Source of the DNA: Arabidopsis thaliana
Lineage: Eukaryota > Streptophyta > Magnoliopsida > Brassicales > Brassicaceae
Direction of reading: 5' to 3'
Assembly: GCF_000001735.4 (NCBI RefSeq)
Contig: NC_003071.7
Location: 1,251,001 to 1,315,000, forward strand
Length of the DNA stretch: 64,000 nt
The position numbers and the translations under genes were made by a program. Below the pieces are notes generated by a model. The model ran no database searches, was not told the DNA's origin, and was given only the letters and a program-made list of their open reading frames with translations. Positions 38,100 to 49,740 of this stretch are shown here, in pieces (position 1 is the stretch's first letter; each line of letters begins with the position of its first letter).

Positions 38100-38943
38100 A
38101 TAGGGGTTGATTATTATTCAAGAAACATCTGATGTCAGGGTTAGGCCGGTTAAATTTTAATTTATTTGGTTTGTTATGTGGTTTTAGACTTTTAGTTGGG
38201 TTGGATTATTTTCTATTGATTTGGGTGTGATTTCAATTTCTATTGATTTGGGTGTGATTTCAATGTTTGTTTAATTGTTTTTCTTTAACTCTAATCAACT
38301 AGTTATGTCACAATTAGGCAGGAAATGCGAGGGAATTAACCAAAAACAAATATATAGAAAAAATACAGAGATATTTTTTTGAAGCATGTCCATACATTAG
38401 TTTTTCTTTTTTCTTTTGTGAGTTAAACATATATACATTGTTTTAATGGTCATTTTGTAAGAATTCTTATTCATTTTGAAAAGAAATAATAAATATTTAA
38501 AAGTAATGTATCCAGTATTTAAAATATTTTATTAATATATATTGGAGAAAATCTAAATCAATTTTCTCCTTTTTGTTAGGAAATAAGTTTTGTGAAAGTC
38601 TGCAAGATACATACTGTATATCTATTTGGAGGAAACAAATTCTGAATTCTTTTTATATCAAAGTTTTCACCAAAATTAAAATCTCACACTTTTTAATATT
38701 TCAACGTGGCACTTCCACTGCGTCCACATCATCGTGACGTCACCAAAAAGTCACTTTGATCTAAGCATCGTGTTAGGAAAAGTATGTACGGATGGAGACA
38801 ATATAAGACAACATATGTTGTCCACAACCTTAAGTTTCATTTTTTGTGTTACAATCTTTATAAATTTGAGACGAAATTATTTTCTCCTATAGTCTTCATC
38901 GCAAAAATAAACAGTTAAGAAAGCTTTCTTTTCACTTTCTCCA
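38100..38943 (+). promoter_or_regulatory. ZIP7 upstream region
   Basis: TATA-like tataaatt (38858-38865) lies about 80 bp before the ATG. A cgtgacgtcacc motif (38732-38743) is a good bZIP/TGA (ACGT-core) site. A 26-bp phrase, tctattgatttgggtgtgat followed by ttcaat, is tandemly duplicated at about 38212-38263. No exact zinc-deficiency element (RTGTCGACAY) is present. Confidence 0.5.
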
Positions 38944-40251
38944 ATGGCTTATTCTAAAGCATGTTATAAACTCACCACCATTACAATTCTTCTTCTATCC
39001 TTCACATTACCCTCTCTTGCCGGTAACGCTGAAAACGCAGATGTAAGTGAATGCAAAGCTGAATCTGGAGATCTATCATGTCACAACAACAAAGAAGCAC
39101 AAAAGCTTAAAATCATTGCAATCCCATCTATCTTAGTGGCGAGCATGATCGGTGTTTCTTTACCGTTGTTTTCTCGTTCCATTCCTGCTTTAGGACCCGA
39201 TCGAGAAATGTCTGTGATCGTTAAGACTTTAGCTTCGGGTGTAATTCTGGCAACCGGTTTTATGCATGTGTTACCGGACTCTTTCGATGATCTCACATCC
39301 AAATGTTTGCCTGAAGACCCGTGGCAGAAGTTTCCTTTCGCCACTTTCATCACGATGATCTCGGCTTTGCTCGTTTTAATGATTGAATCGTTTGCGATGT
39401 GTGCGTATGCGAGGAGAACTAGTAAGCGTGAAGGAGAAGTCGTACCGTTAGAAAATGGATCTAATTCTGTGGATACACAAAACGACATCCAAACCCTAGA
39501 AAATGGATCTAGTTATGTGGAGAAACAAGAAAAGGTCAACGAAGATAAGACAAGTGAACTTCTTAGGAATAAAGTCATTGCTCAGGTGAATTTATAACTG
39601 TATATATATATTTTTAATATCATTTCTTAATTCTTGTTTTGTAGTTGAAGCTAGAGATCTATTTTTAATCTAGTCCAATGAATATTTTTAAACGATCATT
39701 TTGGTGCAGATATTGGAACTAGGTATCGTAGTTCACTCGGTTGTGATCGGTCTTGCTATGGGGGCTTCTGATAACAAATGTACCGTACAATCACTCATCG
39801 CAGCGCTTTGTTTCCATCAACTCTTTGAAGGAATGGGACTCGGTGGTTCCATCTTACAAGTAAATTCAGACTATATACGTATTAATTTGATAGTTAAATT
39901 AACAACATGTCTATAACATATAAATATATTTTTTATTTATTATAGGCGCAATTTAAAAGCAAAACAAATTGGACAATGGTGTTTTTCTTTTCGGTCACAA
40001 CACCATTTGGGATTGTTTTAGGGATGGCCATACAAAAGATATATGATGAGACAAGTCCAACTGCGTTGATCGTTGTGGGGGTCTTGAATGCGTGCTCTGC
40101 AGGATTGTTGATTTATATGGCCCTTGTTAATCTCTTGGCTCATGAATTCTTCGGACCAAAGATACAAGGGAATATTAAACTTCATGTCCTCGGTTATGTT
40201 GCTACCTTCACAGGTGCCGCAGGAATGTCTTTGATGGCTAAGTGGGCATAG
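38944..40251 (+). CDS. ZIP7: ZIP-family metal transporter 7, 3 exons, 365 aa
   Basis: Exons are 38944-39585, 39710-39859 and 39946-40251, totalling 366 codons. The protein has a signal peptide (to SLAGNA), an extracellular Cys pair ([12 protein letters not shown]), and about eight membrane spans. Span 4 has the family signature [12 protein letters not shown] with its metal-site His, and span 5 has [11 protein letters not shown]. The cytoplasmic loop between spans 3 and 4 (after [14 protein letters not shown], to about residue 215) is usually His-rich in ZIPs. Here it has no histidine and instead a duplicated LENGS. The family imports Zn2+, Fe2+ or Mn2+ across the plasma membrane. The length equals ZIP7 as I remember it (AT2G04032). 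Confidence 0.95.
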
Positions 40252-41640
40252 AACTCTTGAGTTAGACTCATCTTTACTTCTGTCCTTCACTTTGATTTTC
40301 GATCATTGGTACAATAAAATCTTGTACTATTTTGTTTTGCACAATTGCTTTTATTTGTGGAATGAAGTTTGAATTTTTACATATTTATTGGAACAAGAAA
40401 AATACAAAATAACTTTTAAAAGGAAAACTGAATATAAAATTTTCCAAAATTTTACTTTTCTGAAGCTTAAAAGTTAAATTATCATATTTCAAAAGGATTT
40501 TAAACTGTCTTTCTTTAATTTTGTGCCTGTGATGTTGTTAGTTCTTACCATCAACTGGTCGAAACAAGGGTTTAGTTGAAGTCTCAATCGACTAACACAA
40601 TGCAGTCGATATTCTTAAGATACGAAATCGAAATTTCGCTTGATTCTAAGTTTAACCGAGAAAGAGAGAAATTTGATGATTATAGAGAAGAATTTCAATG
40701 ATTCGATCAACCATTGATTACAATCGGCATCACAGCTTTGAAGTCATGGTCACCTAACCGAAATTGAATCTGGTAGTGATATACATTTACTACTAATTAT
40801 GGCATAATTAGATATAAATCCTTTTCTACTAATTAATATTCAAATCTTCAACAATTTTTAATTAATAGAGTAATTTTCAGTTTCAACAAACCATATAATG
40901 ATAAAATTTCAAAGGCTCTACAAGTCTCGAGGCATGGATATCACACGTTTATAAACAAATTAAAATTTGAAGATATACTTTCACTTAACATTGGTCAACA
41001 ATATAATAAATATGATATGCCCTCATTACCGATATATTAGCTTTGAATGATAACCATCAAACAGAAAAAGAAGATAAACATTGTTTTTCTTTAGTTTTCA
41101 AAGAAGTACGTAGTATATTTAATACATATAGATTCCACAAAATTTCTCGTCATTCTTTTCTATATGGAGGATTATACAACAAAAGTATTGCTTACCAATT
41201 TGGTGAGAAACAAGAAAACCAAATATATCAACAAAAAAATAATTATTAAAAATTAAAAATATTGTAGCAATTATAAATTTACTTAAACCAGTAAATGAAT
41301 ATTATACTATAAATTAATATTTTTGAAATAACTTTTCTAAGGTATAGAATTGCGTTTAAAACAAAATTTCATCTTCAGACAAATATTGTGATTTGATTTT
41401 AAACTAAAATTGACAAGTAATTAATTTTTGAAGATATATTTATTATATATGAAGTAAAATTTATGAATCTCAAATACTATCCATAATATCTATTACTTTA
41501 AATTTAATCTTGAATACTAATAATTTTAAAATTCTTTTTATTTTCTAAAGAATTACTTTTATATAAATAAATCTAAAATTTCTTGTAAAACAAACTCAAT
41601 AATCGTCACCATATTAAAAAAAGCTTTTTAATAGTCAACA
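40252..41640. other. AT-rich spacer
   Basis: ZIP7 3' end and about 1.3 kb of AT-rich DNA. No convincing gene or transposon end was seen. Confidence 0.45.
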
Positions 41641-42500
41641 TATTCAAATTATTTCATTAAAAAGTCAGAAAATCCATTAATAAAATATAGTCTATATTTT
41701 AATGAAAAAATAAATATCTACCATCCAATATATATGTACATCTATGTATATCTATATGCTTTAGAAGTTTTCAATTTATATTTAAACTGAAAATAATAAG
41801 AGAAAAAATCTTATATCAATGGTTCAGATCCGCTAGAGAAATTGGCGGTGCCAACTTTGCATGATTATTTCCATTTTTCTACGAAGTATTTAGAAGGTAG
41901 TGTTGACCAAAAAAATCTAATATTAATTGGTTACCTAATAAGCAATGACAAAACAACGAAAAACTTTTGAACAACCAAATTAAAAATGGAAATATTGCAA
42001 AGACCACAATAAGTATTTGAACAATCAAACAGCTATTTAATCACTGAAATCATTTCTCAAACACACAAAATTTGAGAATACTTATTTACCTTTTAATATT
42101 CTAATCTATCAGTGACGTCAAGAGCAAGATCACTTTTCATTTTCTTCTTTCTCATTTCTTGTAAGTTTTTATCTTTATATCTCTATTATACGCATCTAAA
42201 ACAACACTAATTCTAAAAGATGTTTAAATGTGATGGTTAAATAAATCATTTGTACATCATGTAGGTACTTTCATGTTGCTTGAAACCGATGCATCAAGAA
42301 ATAAGCCTAGTAGCTATATTCCGTTGTGCGGATCAGACAATTCTTGTGGTGGCTTATGGTGTCCTAGAAAAGGAGGAAAGTATTCATGTATCAGTATGAC
42401 TTGTGACATTCAGGAAGATTGTCCGAAACTTGTTCGTTGCAAAGACTCTCCAGGTCCTTATTGTATGGAAGGATTTTGCACTTGTTAAAAAAAGTGCTTT
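41640..42500 (+). repeat. Segmental duplicate, left copy (defensin-like unit)
   Basis: This stretch and 45690-46560 align along their length. The alignment runs from noncoding blocks (ccatccaatatatatgtaca, then gtagtgttgaccaaaaaaat) through both exons and the intron of the defensin-like gene. One segment was copied as DNA about 4 kb away. Confidence 0.85.
42112..42488 (+). pseudogene. Defensin-like gene copy with lost start codon
   Basis: Exon 1 (42112-42160) and exon 2 (42265-42488) match the intact copy at 46161 in structure. Where that copy has ATG, this one has GTG at 42112, and an in-frame stop lies just upstream, so the signal-peptide exon has no normal start. The rest is open: TSRARSLFIFFFLIS, then PLCGSDNSCGGLWCPRKGG and a cysteine-rich tail ending GFCTC, with about ten cysteines in the defensin-like (DEFL) pattern. 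The next ATG (42273) would make a protein without a secretion signal. Probably recently inactivated. Confidence 0.75.
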
Positions 42501-42566
42501 GTTTTCTTATAATGCATTAATTAATGAAATAGAATATTTTATTGGGTAATCCATTTCCCAAGCCTT

Positions 42567-43491
42567 TTTGTTTTGTCATCAGATTTTATTTAGAGCTCAA
42601 AAGAGCCAATTCTGAGGAAAATTGTTTACATAAGTGATATGAAGCGGTTCAGTACAAATTTTATGTGCCAATTTGTCCGCATTTACATATGCAGTTTGAG
42701 AAATTAAAGATAAAGAAAATCTTGTGAATTCTTCCTTATCGGTCTTGAATTCCTCCAAATAAATTGAAAACGCTGGCCATTCGGTTGGGGAAGACACCAT
42801 CTTCACCAGGTCTGAACAGTCTGTAAAAAATGCTACTTCTTGGTTGTCGGCACCAATTATACACTTCATCGCCCATAGTAAAGCTTCGAATTCTGTGTGG
42901 AGTGGAGAAAGACTTCTACAAAGATTAGCAGCTCCCATGGTTGGCGAGTCTCCATTTGATGATGTGCAAAACCACCCTAATCCAGAAAACTTATCGCTTC
43001 CTTTCCAAGATCCGTCCACAAAACAACGAAAACCAGAATAGATTATCGTGTGATATATTCTGAACCCAAATTTGTTTTTCCGATCCCATGGAACCGTTAT
43101 CTTCGGTATTGAGCTCTAATTGAGCTTACTGCCATGATTGTGCCTCTTTTCTGCTAAATATAATACGTCTAACGGATCTTTATCCACATTTTCAAATATT
43201 TTTTCGTTCCTTGCTTTCCATATATACCAGATTATCCTTGGAAATGAAGATGAATCAACTTTTGAAGGTATTCTTGAGAAGATCCAAATTCGTAAAAATA
43301 GAATCCGTAGGAAAAATTCCTGGAACCGTAGGAATCTTTGAGAGAGCCCATATCTGTCTCGCCGGATGACATTGGAAAAGGGTATGGTTTATTGTCTCCG
43401 TAATAGCGCCACATCTGACACATCCTGTATCACAATTTATACCTCTTCTTCGTAAATTCTCTGTGACAGGTACACAATCTGACAATGTTTG
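42567..43491 (-). mobile_element. 5'-truncated LINE with 18-bp target duplication
   Basis: Minus-strand sequence encodes the zinc-binding tail of reverse transcriptase (CVRCGAITETINHTLFQC, about 43420-43365). After a frame break it encodes an RNase H-like domain (42597-43019; GLGWFCTSSNG, then EFEALLWAM and FFTDCSDLVKMV), the end of plant LINE ORF2. Both sides carry atccatttcccaagcctt (42549-42566 and 43492-43509). The minus-strand 3' end is A-rich (acaaaacaaaaa) at the left copy, as expected for target-primed insertion. The catalytic reverse transcriptase part is missing. Confidence 0.85.
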
Positions 43492-43509
43492 ATCCATTTC
43501 CCAAGCCTT

Positions 43510-45690
43510 ATAGTCGAGATATGAATATAATCGCAATAATAAGCACTATTTGGACTGAAACCATGTTGACTGCTATGTTAGCAGATTTTCCTTAAGGTGA
43601 AAGATATGAATTTAGAAAAGTTTTATAAAGGTTTAGATATGTATGAAAACATTTGGCTTATAAAGGTAATCTATTTTTGATAACCAAGTCTTATGATATC
43701 ATGCATTCACCTTTTATTAATACGGTAGTATAGTGTGTTTGTTCATGTGTTCTAATGCAAGGGGTAAGCCAAATATTTATAAAAACATCAAAATGTTAGG
43801 ATAACCAGTTAAAATTCTGTAATATGTAAAATTATATTAATATTTTGAGAATTCTTAAAGTAACCACATATTTAAGTATAATGCCAAATCAATTTTTGTA
43901 TTTTCAAAATATACAAAGAGAAAAAAATAAACCTCAAAATATATGAATGTCTAACTAAATTCAACAAGAAAATGAGAAATAATTAATCAATTGTTTTTCT
44001 AAAATATTAATTAAAGAAAACTAATTCATGAATTCTTGCTAAAGATTTGTTTGTATTAATTACCCTTTAATAACACATATTTAGTTGAGTAATGTATCAT
44101 TAAATTTATCTTTTCTTGTATGAAAATATGATTAAGATTGTTTCTTTTATTTTTGATTTTAAATATTTTTTTGAAATAGATAAATTAATGAAAATACAAA
44201 ACTTTAAAACGAAGAAATACAATGAAGTGTGGATATTTTATTTGACAATGCTTTGGAAAAGTTTTCTTTGTAATATTTGTTATGTCAAGTATAGTACTTG
44301 ATATCAGATATATTTCTTTTTAATGTAATAATCTAAAAATTAAAAGTGATTAACTTCAAAATAATATTAAAAACAAATTCAAAAATTTCAAATAAATACT
44401 ATATATTACAAAGGTTATGGAGACTTATTCTGATATTATTTATAATCAAGTCATAAAAAATGATACCACAACCAATAATCTCTCTTCCTCGTTTTGCTCT
44501 TGATAATGTCTCACAAGTCTTTCAAGGTTTAAGTAAATATTTGTTGGATTTCTACATAGCATATATCTTAGTTAGGACTGATATGTTTCGTTAGATGTAT
44601 GGATGTTAGGTACACCAACCACAATAGCTCAGTCTGCTTGAATGTTTGCCCCTAGAGAAGAATGCAATGATATGCCGCCAATTGTGCAAGCAGAAAATCT
44701 CTAAGGGAAAAAATGCCATTGTATCAGTTCATCCACTCATCCTGCAAAACTTGACAAAGAAAAGATGGTGGAAGATTTAAGCAGTGCTAGGTAAAGATTT
44801 TCCAGTGATTCTATCTTATGAGGTTGGAATCCATTATGTCTTATTTGTGTGTAAGATGGACTTTTTCTACATAATATAGCATATATGAGTAGAACTTGGT
44901 GTAATTCTAGGAAAAAAGTAATTCTGCAATTGTGTTTTATTTTATCGCATGGAAAACTTTGCATCTATGATAATTGATCATTAAAGTAGTTCTACAATTG
45001 TGTTTTGTTTTTGTATTCTTATTGTGTTTTAGTGGTCACCTATGTGTCTTCTTGAAGTGTCAACTTATACCCTTACCAAGAAAATGACATATAAAGCGAT
45101 TTCAATCAGTGATTCTTACACGTAAGTCTATCTCATCTCTCGAATAATTATTTCCATATAAAATTTAATAAAAATCAATTTGGTTTCAAATTACTAATGA
45201 TATCAATGTCTCGATATTAGGCATGAGATAAGTGAGTATACCTAGAGCTAAGTCCCAAGTACAATATCATAACTGCTCGACCTAAGATGATTGCCAAGGT
45301 GTTTATTGTATGGTCGCATCAGTAAAATCTATAGACTTATAATGTCAGAGTTTACTGATTTCATTACATTAAAACAGAAAAAGTCTTAATCTAAAACTAG
45401 CTGAAACCCCCATTACTTTGCACAACAACAAGATATTGTAAGGATAAGCTCACTTGTGTTCTTGAAAAAATTATTTGTAAAGATTCACAATGTCAATCCT
45501 TAAATGGTTAGAGACTTAGAAAACTGAAAATTATTTTATGCCTTTGGGTGACAGTTTTTATCTTTTTGTTTAATAATTTTGGATTTATGTATATGAAACT
45601 TTCAATTTGTTTTATAAATAGTAATGGTTATTAAAAATTATTGCGGTACTTTTACCTTTAATATATATTCTTTTCGAAACAACTCAACAA
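43510..45690. other. AT-rich spacer between defensin-like copies
   Basis: No supported gene. Short open frames at 44116 and 44737-44964 lack family motifs. 44480-45540 is somewhat less AT-rich and may be old repeat DNA. Confidence 0.45.
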
Positions 45691-46560
45691 CAATCACCAT
45701 ATTCAAATTTTGTTTTTTGGGTCAACCATATTCAAATTCTTTCATAAATATAATAGGAAAAACAATATTTACCATAAATTAAATATATCCATCCAATATA
45801 TATGTACATGTATGTTTATATCCATATGCTTGGTAAGTTTTCAATTTTGATTTCATATGCAAAAACAAAAAGGAAAGAAATCTTAGATCAATGGTTCAGA
45901 TCCGTTAGAGAAAGTGGGATCGCCAACTTTGCTTGATTATTTCCATTTTCTGCTAAATATTTAGAAGGTAGTGTTGACCAAAAAAATCTTATATTAATTG
46001 GTTACCACACATTAACTGTTTAAACAATCATACAACGGAAATATTTTAAAGACCTCTAGAAACATTTGAACAACCAAACAACTATATAGTAACATACATC
46101 ATTCCTTGAAAGTATAAAATTTAAAAATACATATCTATCTTTCCATCTTCTAATCTATCAATGGCGTCTAGAGCAACATCACTTTTCATCTTCTTCTTTC
46201 TCATCTCTTGTAAGTTTTTTATCTTTATATATCTATTATACACATCTATAACATCACTAGTTCTGGAACACATTTAAAGTGATTGTTAAATAATCTATTT
46301 GTACACCATGTAGGCACATTCATGTTGCTTGAAACCAATGCATCAAAAAATAAGTCTCGTAGCGATCTTCCATTGTGTGGATTTAGAGAACATTGTGATG
46401 GCCTATGGTGTCCTGGAGAAGGAGGAAAATATTCATGTATCAATTGGTCTTGTAACTTTATTGAAGATTGTGAGAAGCGTATCCGCTGCGAAAAAACAGG
46501 ACCTTGTTGTTTCGATGGATTATGCGATTGTACTAATTTTTAAGAATCCTTATTTAGTTG
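45690..46560 (+). repeat. Segmental duplicate, right copy (defensin-like unit)
   Basis: Partner of 41640-42500. It holds the intact gene at 46161-46543 and about 470 bp of shared upstream DNA. Confidence 0.85.
46161..46543 (+). CDS. Defensin-like (DEFL) secreted cysteine-rich protein, 92 aa
   Basis: Exon 1 (46161-46209) encodes the signal peptide MASRATSLFIFFFLIS. The intron splits the codon after a single T, a position conserved in Arabidopsis DEFL genes. Exon 2 (46314-46543) encodes the mature chain with eleven cysteines: PLCGFREHCDGLWCPGEGG, then YSCINWSCNFIEDC, RCEKTGPCC and GLCDCTNF. Such peptides fold by disulfides and act outside the cell in defence or pollen-pistil signalling; which applies here cannot be told. 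It is the intact partner of the copy at 42112. Confidence 0.88.
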
Positions 46561-46718
46561 AGTTATATATCATTAAAATTAATTAACTTTTCTTCTATGA
46601 AAATATGATTTAATATTTATATTTTTAAAGACTGATGATATTTTGTAGTTTAATGTAAATTCATTGTTTTAAATCTGTGTGGCATATAGTATTTGATGTT
46701 TTCAAAGTGAAAATTGTA

Positions 46719-47475
46719 CAACTACAAGAAAACAGCCTGATAACGACTACCGCTATAGTCGCTTTGTAGTCGTTATTTTGGATTTTACGACTCTTTGGCG
46801 ACTAGTGTGAGTAGTTGTAAATCAATAGTCGCTAAAATGAGTAGTCGCTAATGTAGTCGTTAAATGGCGACTAATTGCCGACTATGACAAATGGTGATAA
46901 GTTAGTCGTTGCATGACTCGAGCCGCCAACGATAACTATGACTGGTCTTCACGACAACCATCGTATAATGGATTTTTTGCACCTTCTAACAAGTTGTAGA
47001 ATTTCTTTGAATGGTTACGTATCGGTTCTTCCACATTCTGATAACTACCTTCCTCATTATAGTTATCATCAGACCCCACGTTATAACGAAATGCATCATT
47101 CACCATATCAACAGATGCATCTTCTACAACATTACCCATATATTCATTATTTTGATCACTTAGATAACTCCTATCTTCCATGTTTATACCAAACATAATA
47201 ATCATGCATAAATCATTGACTAAACAAATGACTACCAACTCTTCTACCCGAAACGATATGTTTTTCATTTTTGCACACACTACAAGGACAATGAGATTTA
47301 CCCCGATTACTCTGTACTATTGACTGGGTATTAGCATGCGTCATGAATTCCTCCACTCTTGCGACGTATTCTGCTGTTAGATTCTCCGTCACTTCGTCAA
47401 ACCTCTTATACATCCACTCCCGATAATAACCTCCATTACCACCATAAATTATAATTCTCCGCCATTATAAGAATA
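46719..47475 (-). mobile_element. CACTA (En/Spm) fragment with TIR, subterminal repeats and transposase-associated domain
   Basis: A CACTA-type end (caactacaagaaaacagc) lies at 46719, followed by clustered tagtcgct/tagtcgtta subterminal repeats to about 46930, where transposon proteins bind. Minus-strand frames (47413-46936) encode the transposase-associated domain: EYVARVEEFMTHANTQS, then CPCSVCKNEKH, and later VNDAFRYN, KKFYNLLEGAKNPLYDGC. This is the N-terminus of an Spm TnpD-like protein joined directly to the element end, so the transposase core has been deleted. Confidence 0.85.
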
Positions 47476-49740
47476 ATATAAATTAATTAGATTTTGCTGT
47501 TGATATCGTTCCAAAGAAGCAGTTTCAGGGAGGATATCAACAACAACAGTAAACACCTTGTTTCCCACCACATCAACATCAAGCACCTTCGCCTCAGGAT
47601 TCAGACATGAAGAACATGCTCAGCAGATCATTCAAGGACAAGCCACATGAGCAATAGAAATCGCAAAGAAGATGGCATAATTAAACAACAAAGTCGACCA
47701 CAACTTCAATGATCTTACCAGCAAGTTCGAATCACTAAACACTAGGATGACACCTGGAAGGCAACCCCGTTACAACATCCGTTTCCAGCAACCTAGGCCA
47801 GCTTACAGGGAAAGCAATCCAGAACCCAAAGGAGTATGCCACTGCTCATGCTATCACTATTAGACATGATCGAGAGCTGCCAACTCGACATGTCCTTACG
47901 TCAATCATTGGGACAGTGTAAATCAAGATGGGGAGGATTTCGTTCAGAATGAAGTTACAGCTGAAATAGCAATAGAGGAGCCCATACTAGATGATATAAC
48001 CCTATTTTTACTGTTTTTAACTATGTTTTAGATATTGGTTTTTGAGTCTTTTTGTTATTTCCAGATTCTTTTTAGAGTCTATTAAGTTATTCTATGGAGA
48101 GGGGCAACAATGAAGATGAGAAGACATTTTGGATGAATTCACTTTCAAATCCAATTGAGTGTCGATCGACACCAGTTGCGGCCTAGAAAAGTCCATGACG
48201 CTTTTAAGTTTGAAGTATTGGAAATTTGCCCCAAAAGACTCCCCTATTTTCATTAGTAGTCTCTACACGTTTTTAGGTCATATATATAGTCTTAAAGGTC
48301 ATTGTTTAGACCTACCAAGCTTTTTATCAAGTTTCCTAGCAACCAAGTTATTTTCTTGAGCACTTTCATAAGCTATTCACCCCTGTTTTCAGAGTTTCAT
48401 TAGAGATTTCAATAACAGTGAAGAGATCTTTTCTAACTCTTTTCTCTATTGATTTGTTTATGCTTCCTTATTCATACATGTTTGTTTCATCCATCATGTT
48501 TGAGTAGTCTGCTTGTTAAGGTTAGGGTTTCTCACTAGGGAGTCATATGATTTAGTAGATTACCCCCGCTAGGTTATATGTAGGATTCTTCTTCTTTAGT
48601 TGTTCTTAATGCTAGTTCTAGAGTAATTAACTAGAACTTGATTCCAGATAATAGATATACCCACCATAGATATCTATTACCAGAACTGCTATTTGATAAA
48701 CCTGGTTTATAGATGTGTAATAAAAATCGGCCTATCTACTAAGGTGAACTTATTGAACTCTTTAGCATGCATGTTTAGGTACATGATTTCACGGCATATC
48801 ACCGGGAATCTTGGTTCTAGGCATAATGAGTTTCACGGAACATCATCGGTTATTATAATATTAGAGTTTGAGTTTAATAACGGTTCGATAACAACCTAAC
48901 TATATCTAGATCTACTAATCATTTTTTCCTAAGAATACCCTAAACCTGACGTTTCATTATCTTGAATAACAACCAACCAACTTACTATTTTCTTACTTTA
49001 CTTTCTTTTTATTTTTCTTATACTCTTCTAGCTTATTCTTGATACTTAGCTTATTGTGTGAACAAAAGAATTTTGTGGAATTCGACTCTTGAGTACTATC
49101 GACGATCTCTTATTTGAGAGTGTGGTTTAAGGGTAAGTTGACTTATATCACTAGATCGTAGTACCCGATCCCCTACTCAGGCAATACCTCCTTATATTAA
49201 AAAGCATGTCGCTGCTAAAACCAAGGATAAAGTCTTTGTTCCTCCACCCTACAAGCCTTCACTACAATTTCAAGGAAGATTCAATAAGCAACTGATAAAG
49301 AAGTAAGAGCCTCTCTTAGATTAACAAATGAAAGATCTTGAAGCCACAATGCCTCTAGTGGATTATTATGCGCTAATACAAGATTCCCACAAATACATAA
49401 AGGATATGATTACAGAGAGGATCAAAGAAGGTCAAGGAATGGAGGTGTTAAGTCATGAGTGTAGTGCAATCATCGAAAAGAAGATTATACACAAACGGAT
49501 CGACTAGCTGATGAACTACTAGAAGAGCTTGTTGAAGAAGATCACCTTCAAATTGCTTTGACCAAGAAGGGTGAAGCTAGGTATCTCCCTAGTGAGACCT
49601 TAAGCTATGATAAGTCATTGGACTCACACATGGCAGTAGCAAGAACATAGTTCTTTAGACCAAACACAGAGGTTATGGCATCGAACGAGGAAAAGTCAAC
49701 TCATACTCGACCACTATGCTCGACCGTTAACTTGAGTATA
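47476..49740 (+). mobile_element. Athila-like Ty3/Gypsy gag-region fossil, split by a solo LTR
   Basis: Pieces on both sides of the solo LTR (47992-49150) resemble the Athila gag region. The left side has gag-like QQP-rich segments. The right side reads PPYKPSLQFQGRF, then MITERIKEGQGMEVLSHECS. The element is old and broken, with many disruptions. No ends or terminal repeats of its own were identified. Confidence 0.7.
47992..49150 (+). mobile_element. Solo LTR (Gypsy/Athila-type), perfect 5-bp target duplication
   Basis: Starts tgatataa and ends ttatatca, perfect 8-bp inverted termini with TG/CA. It is flanked by ctaga at 47987-47991 and 49151-49155. The 1159-bp sequence has plant Gypsy LTR character, including the tgtcgatcgacacc palindrome near 48160 and a final segment like Athila-group LTR ends. 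No internal region remains, as expected after LTR-LTR recombination. Confidence 0.85.

Noticed and set aside
38815-38830. Possible zinc-deficiency element in the ZIP7 promoter (ttgtccacaa)
   Set aside because: It differs from RTGTCGACAY at a core base and at both ends, so it is not a supported bZIP19/23 site.
42273-42488. Translation of the left defensin-like copy from the internal ATG at 42273
   Set aside because: It would lack the signal peptide required for a disulfide-rich secreted protein.
44737-44964. 75-aa minus-strand frame
   Set aside because: No homology pattern, no signal peptide and no supporting context.
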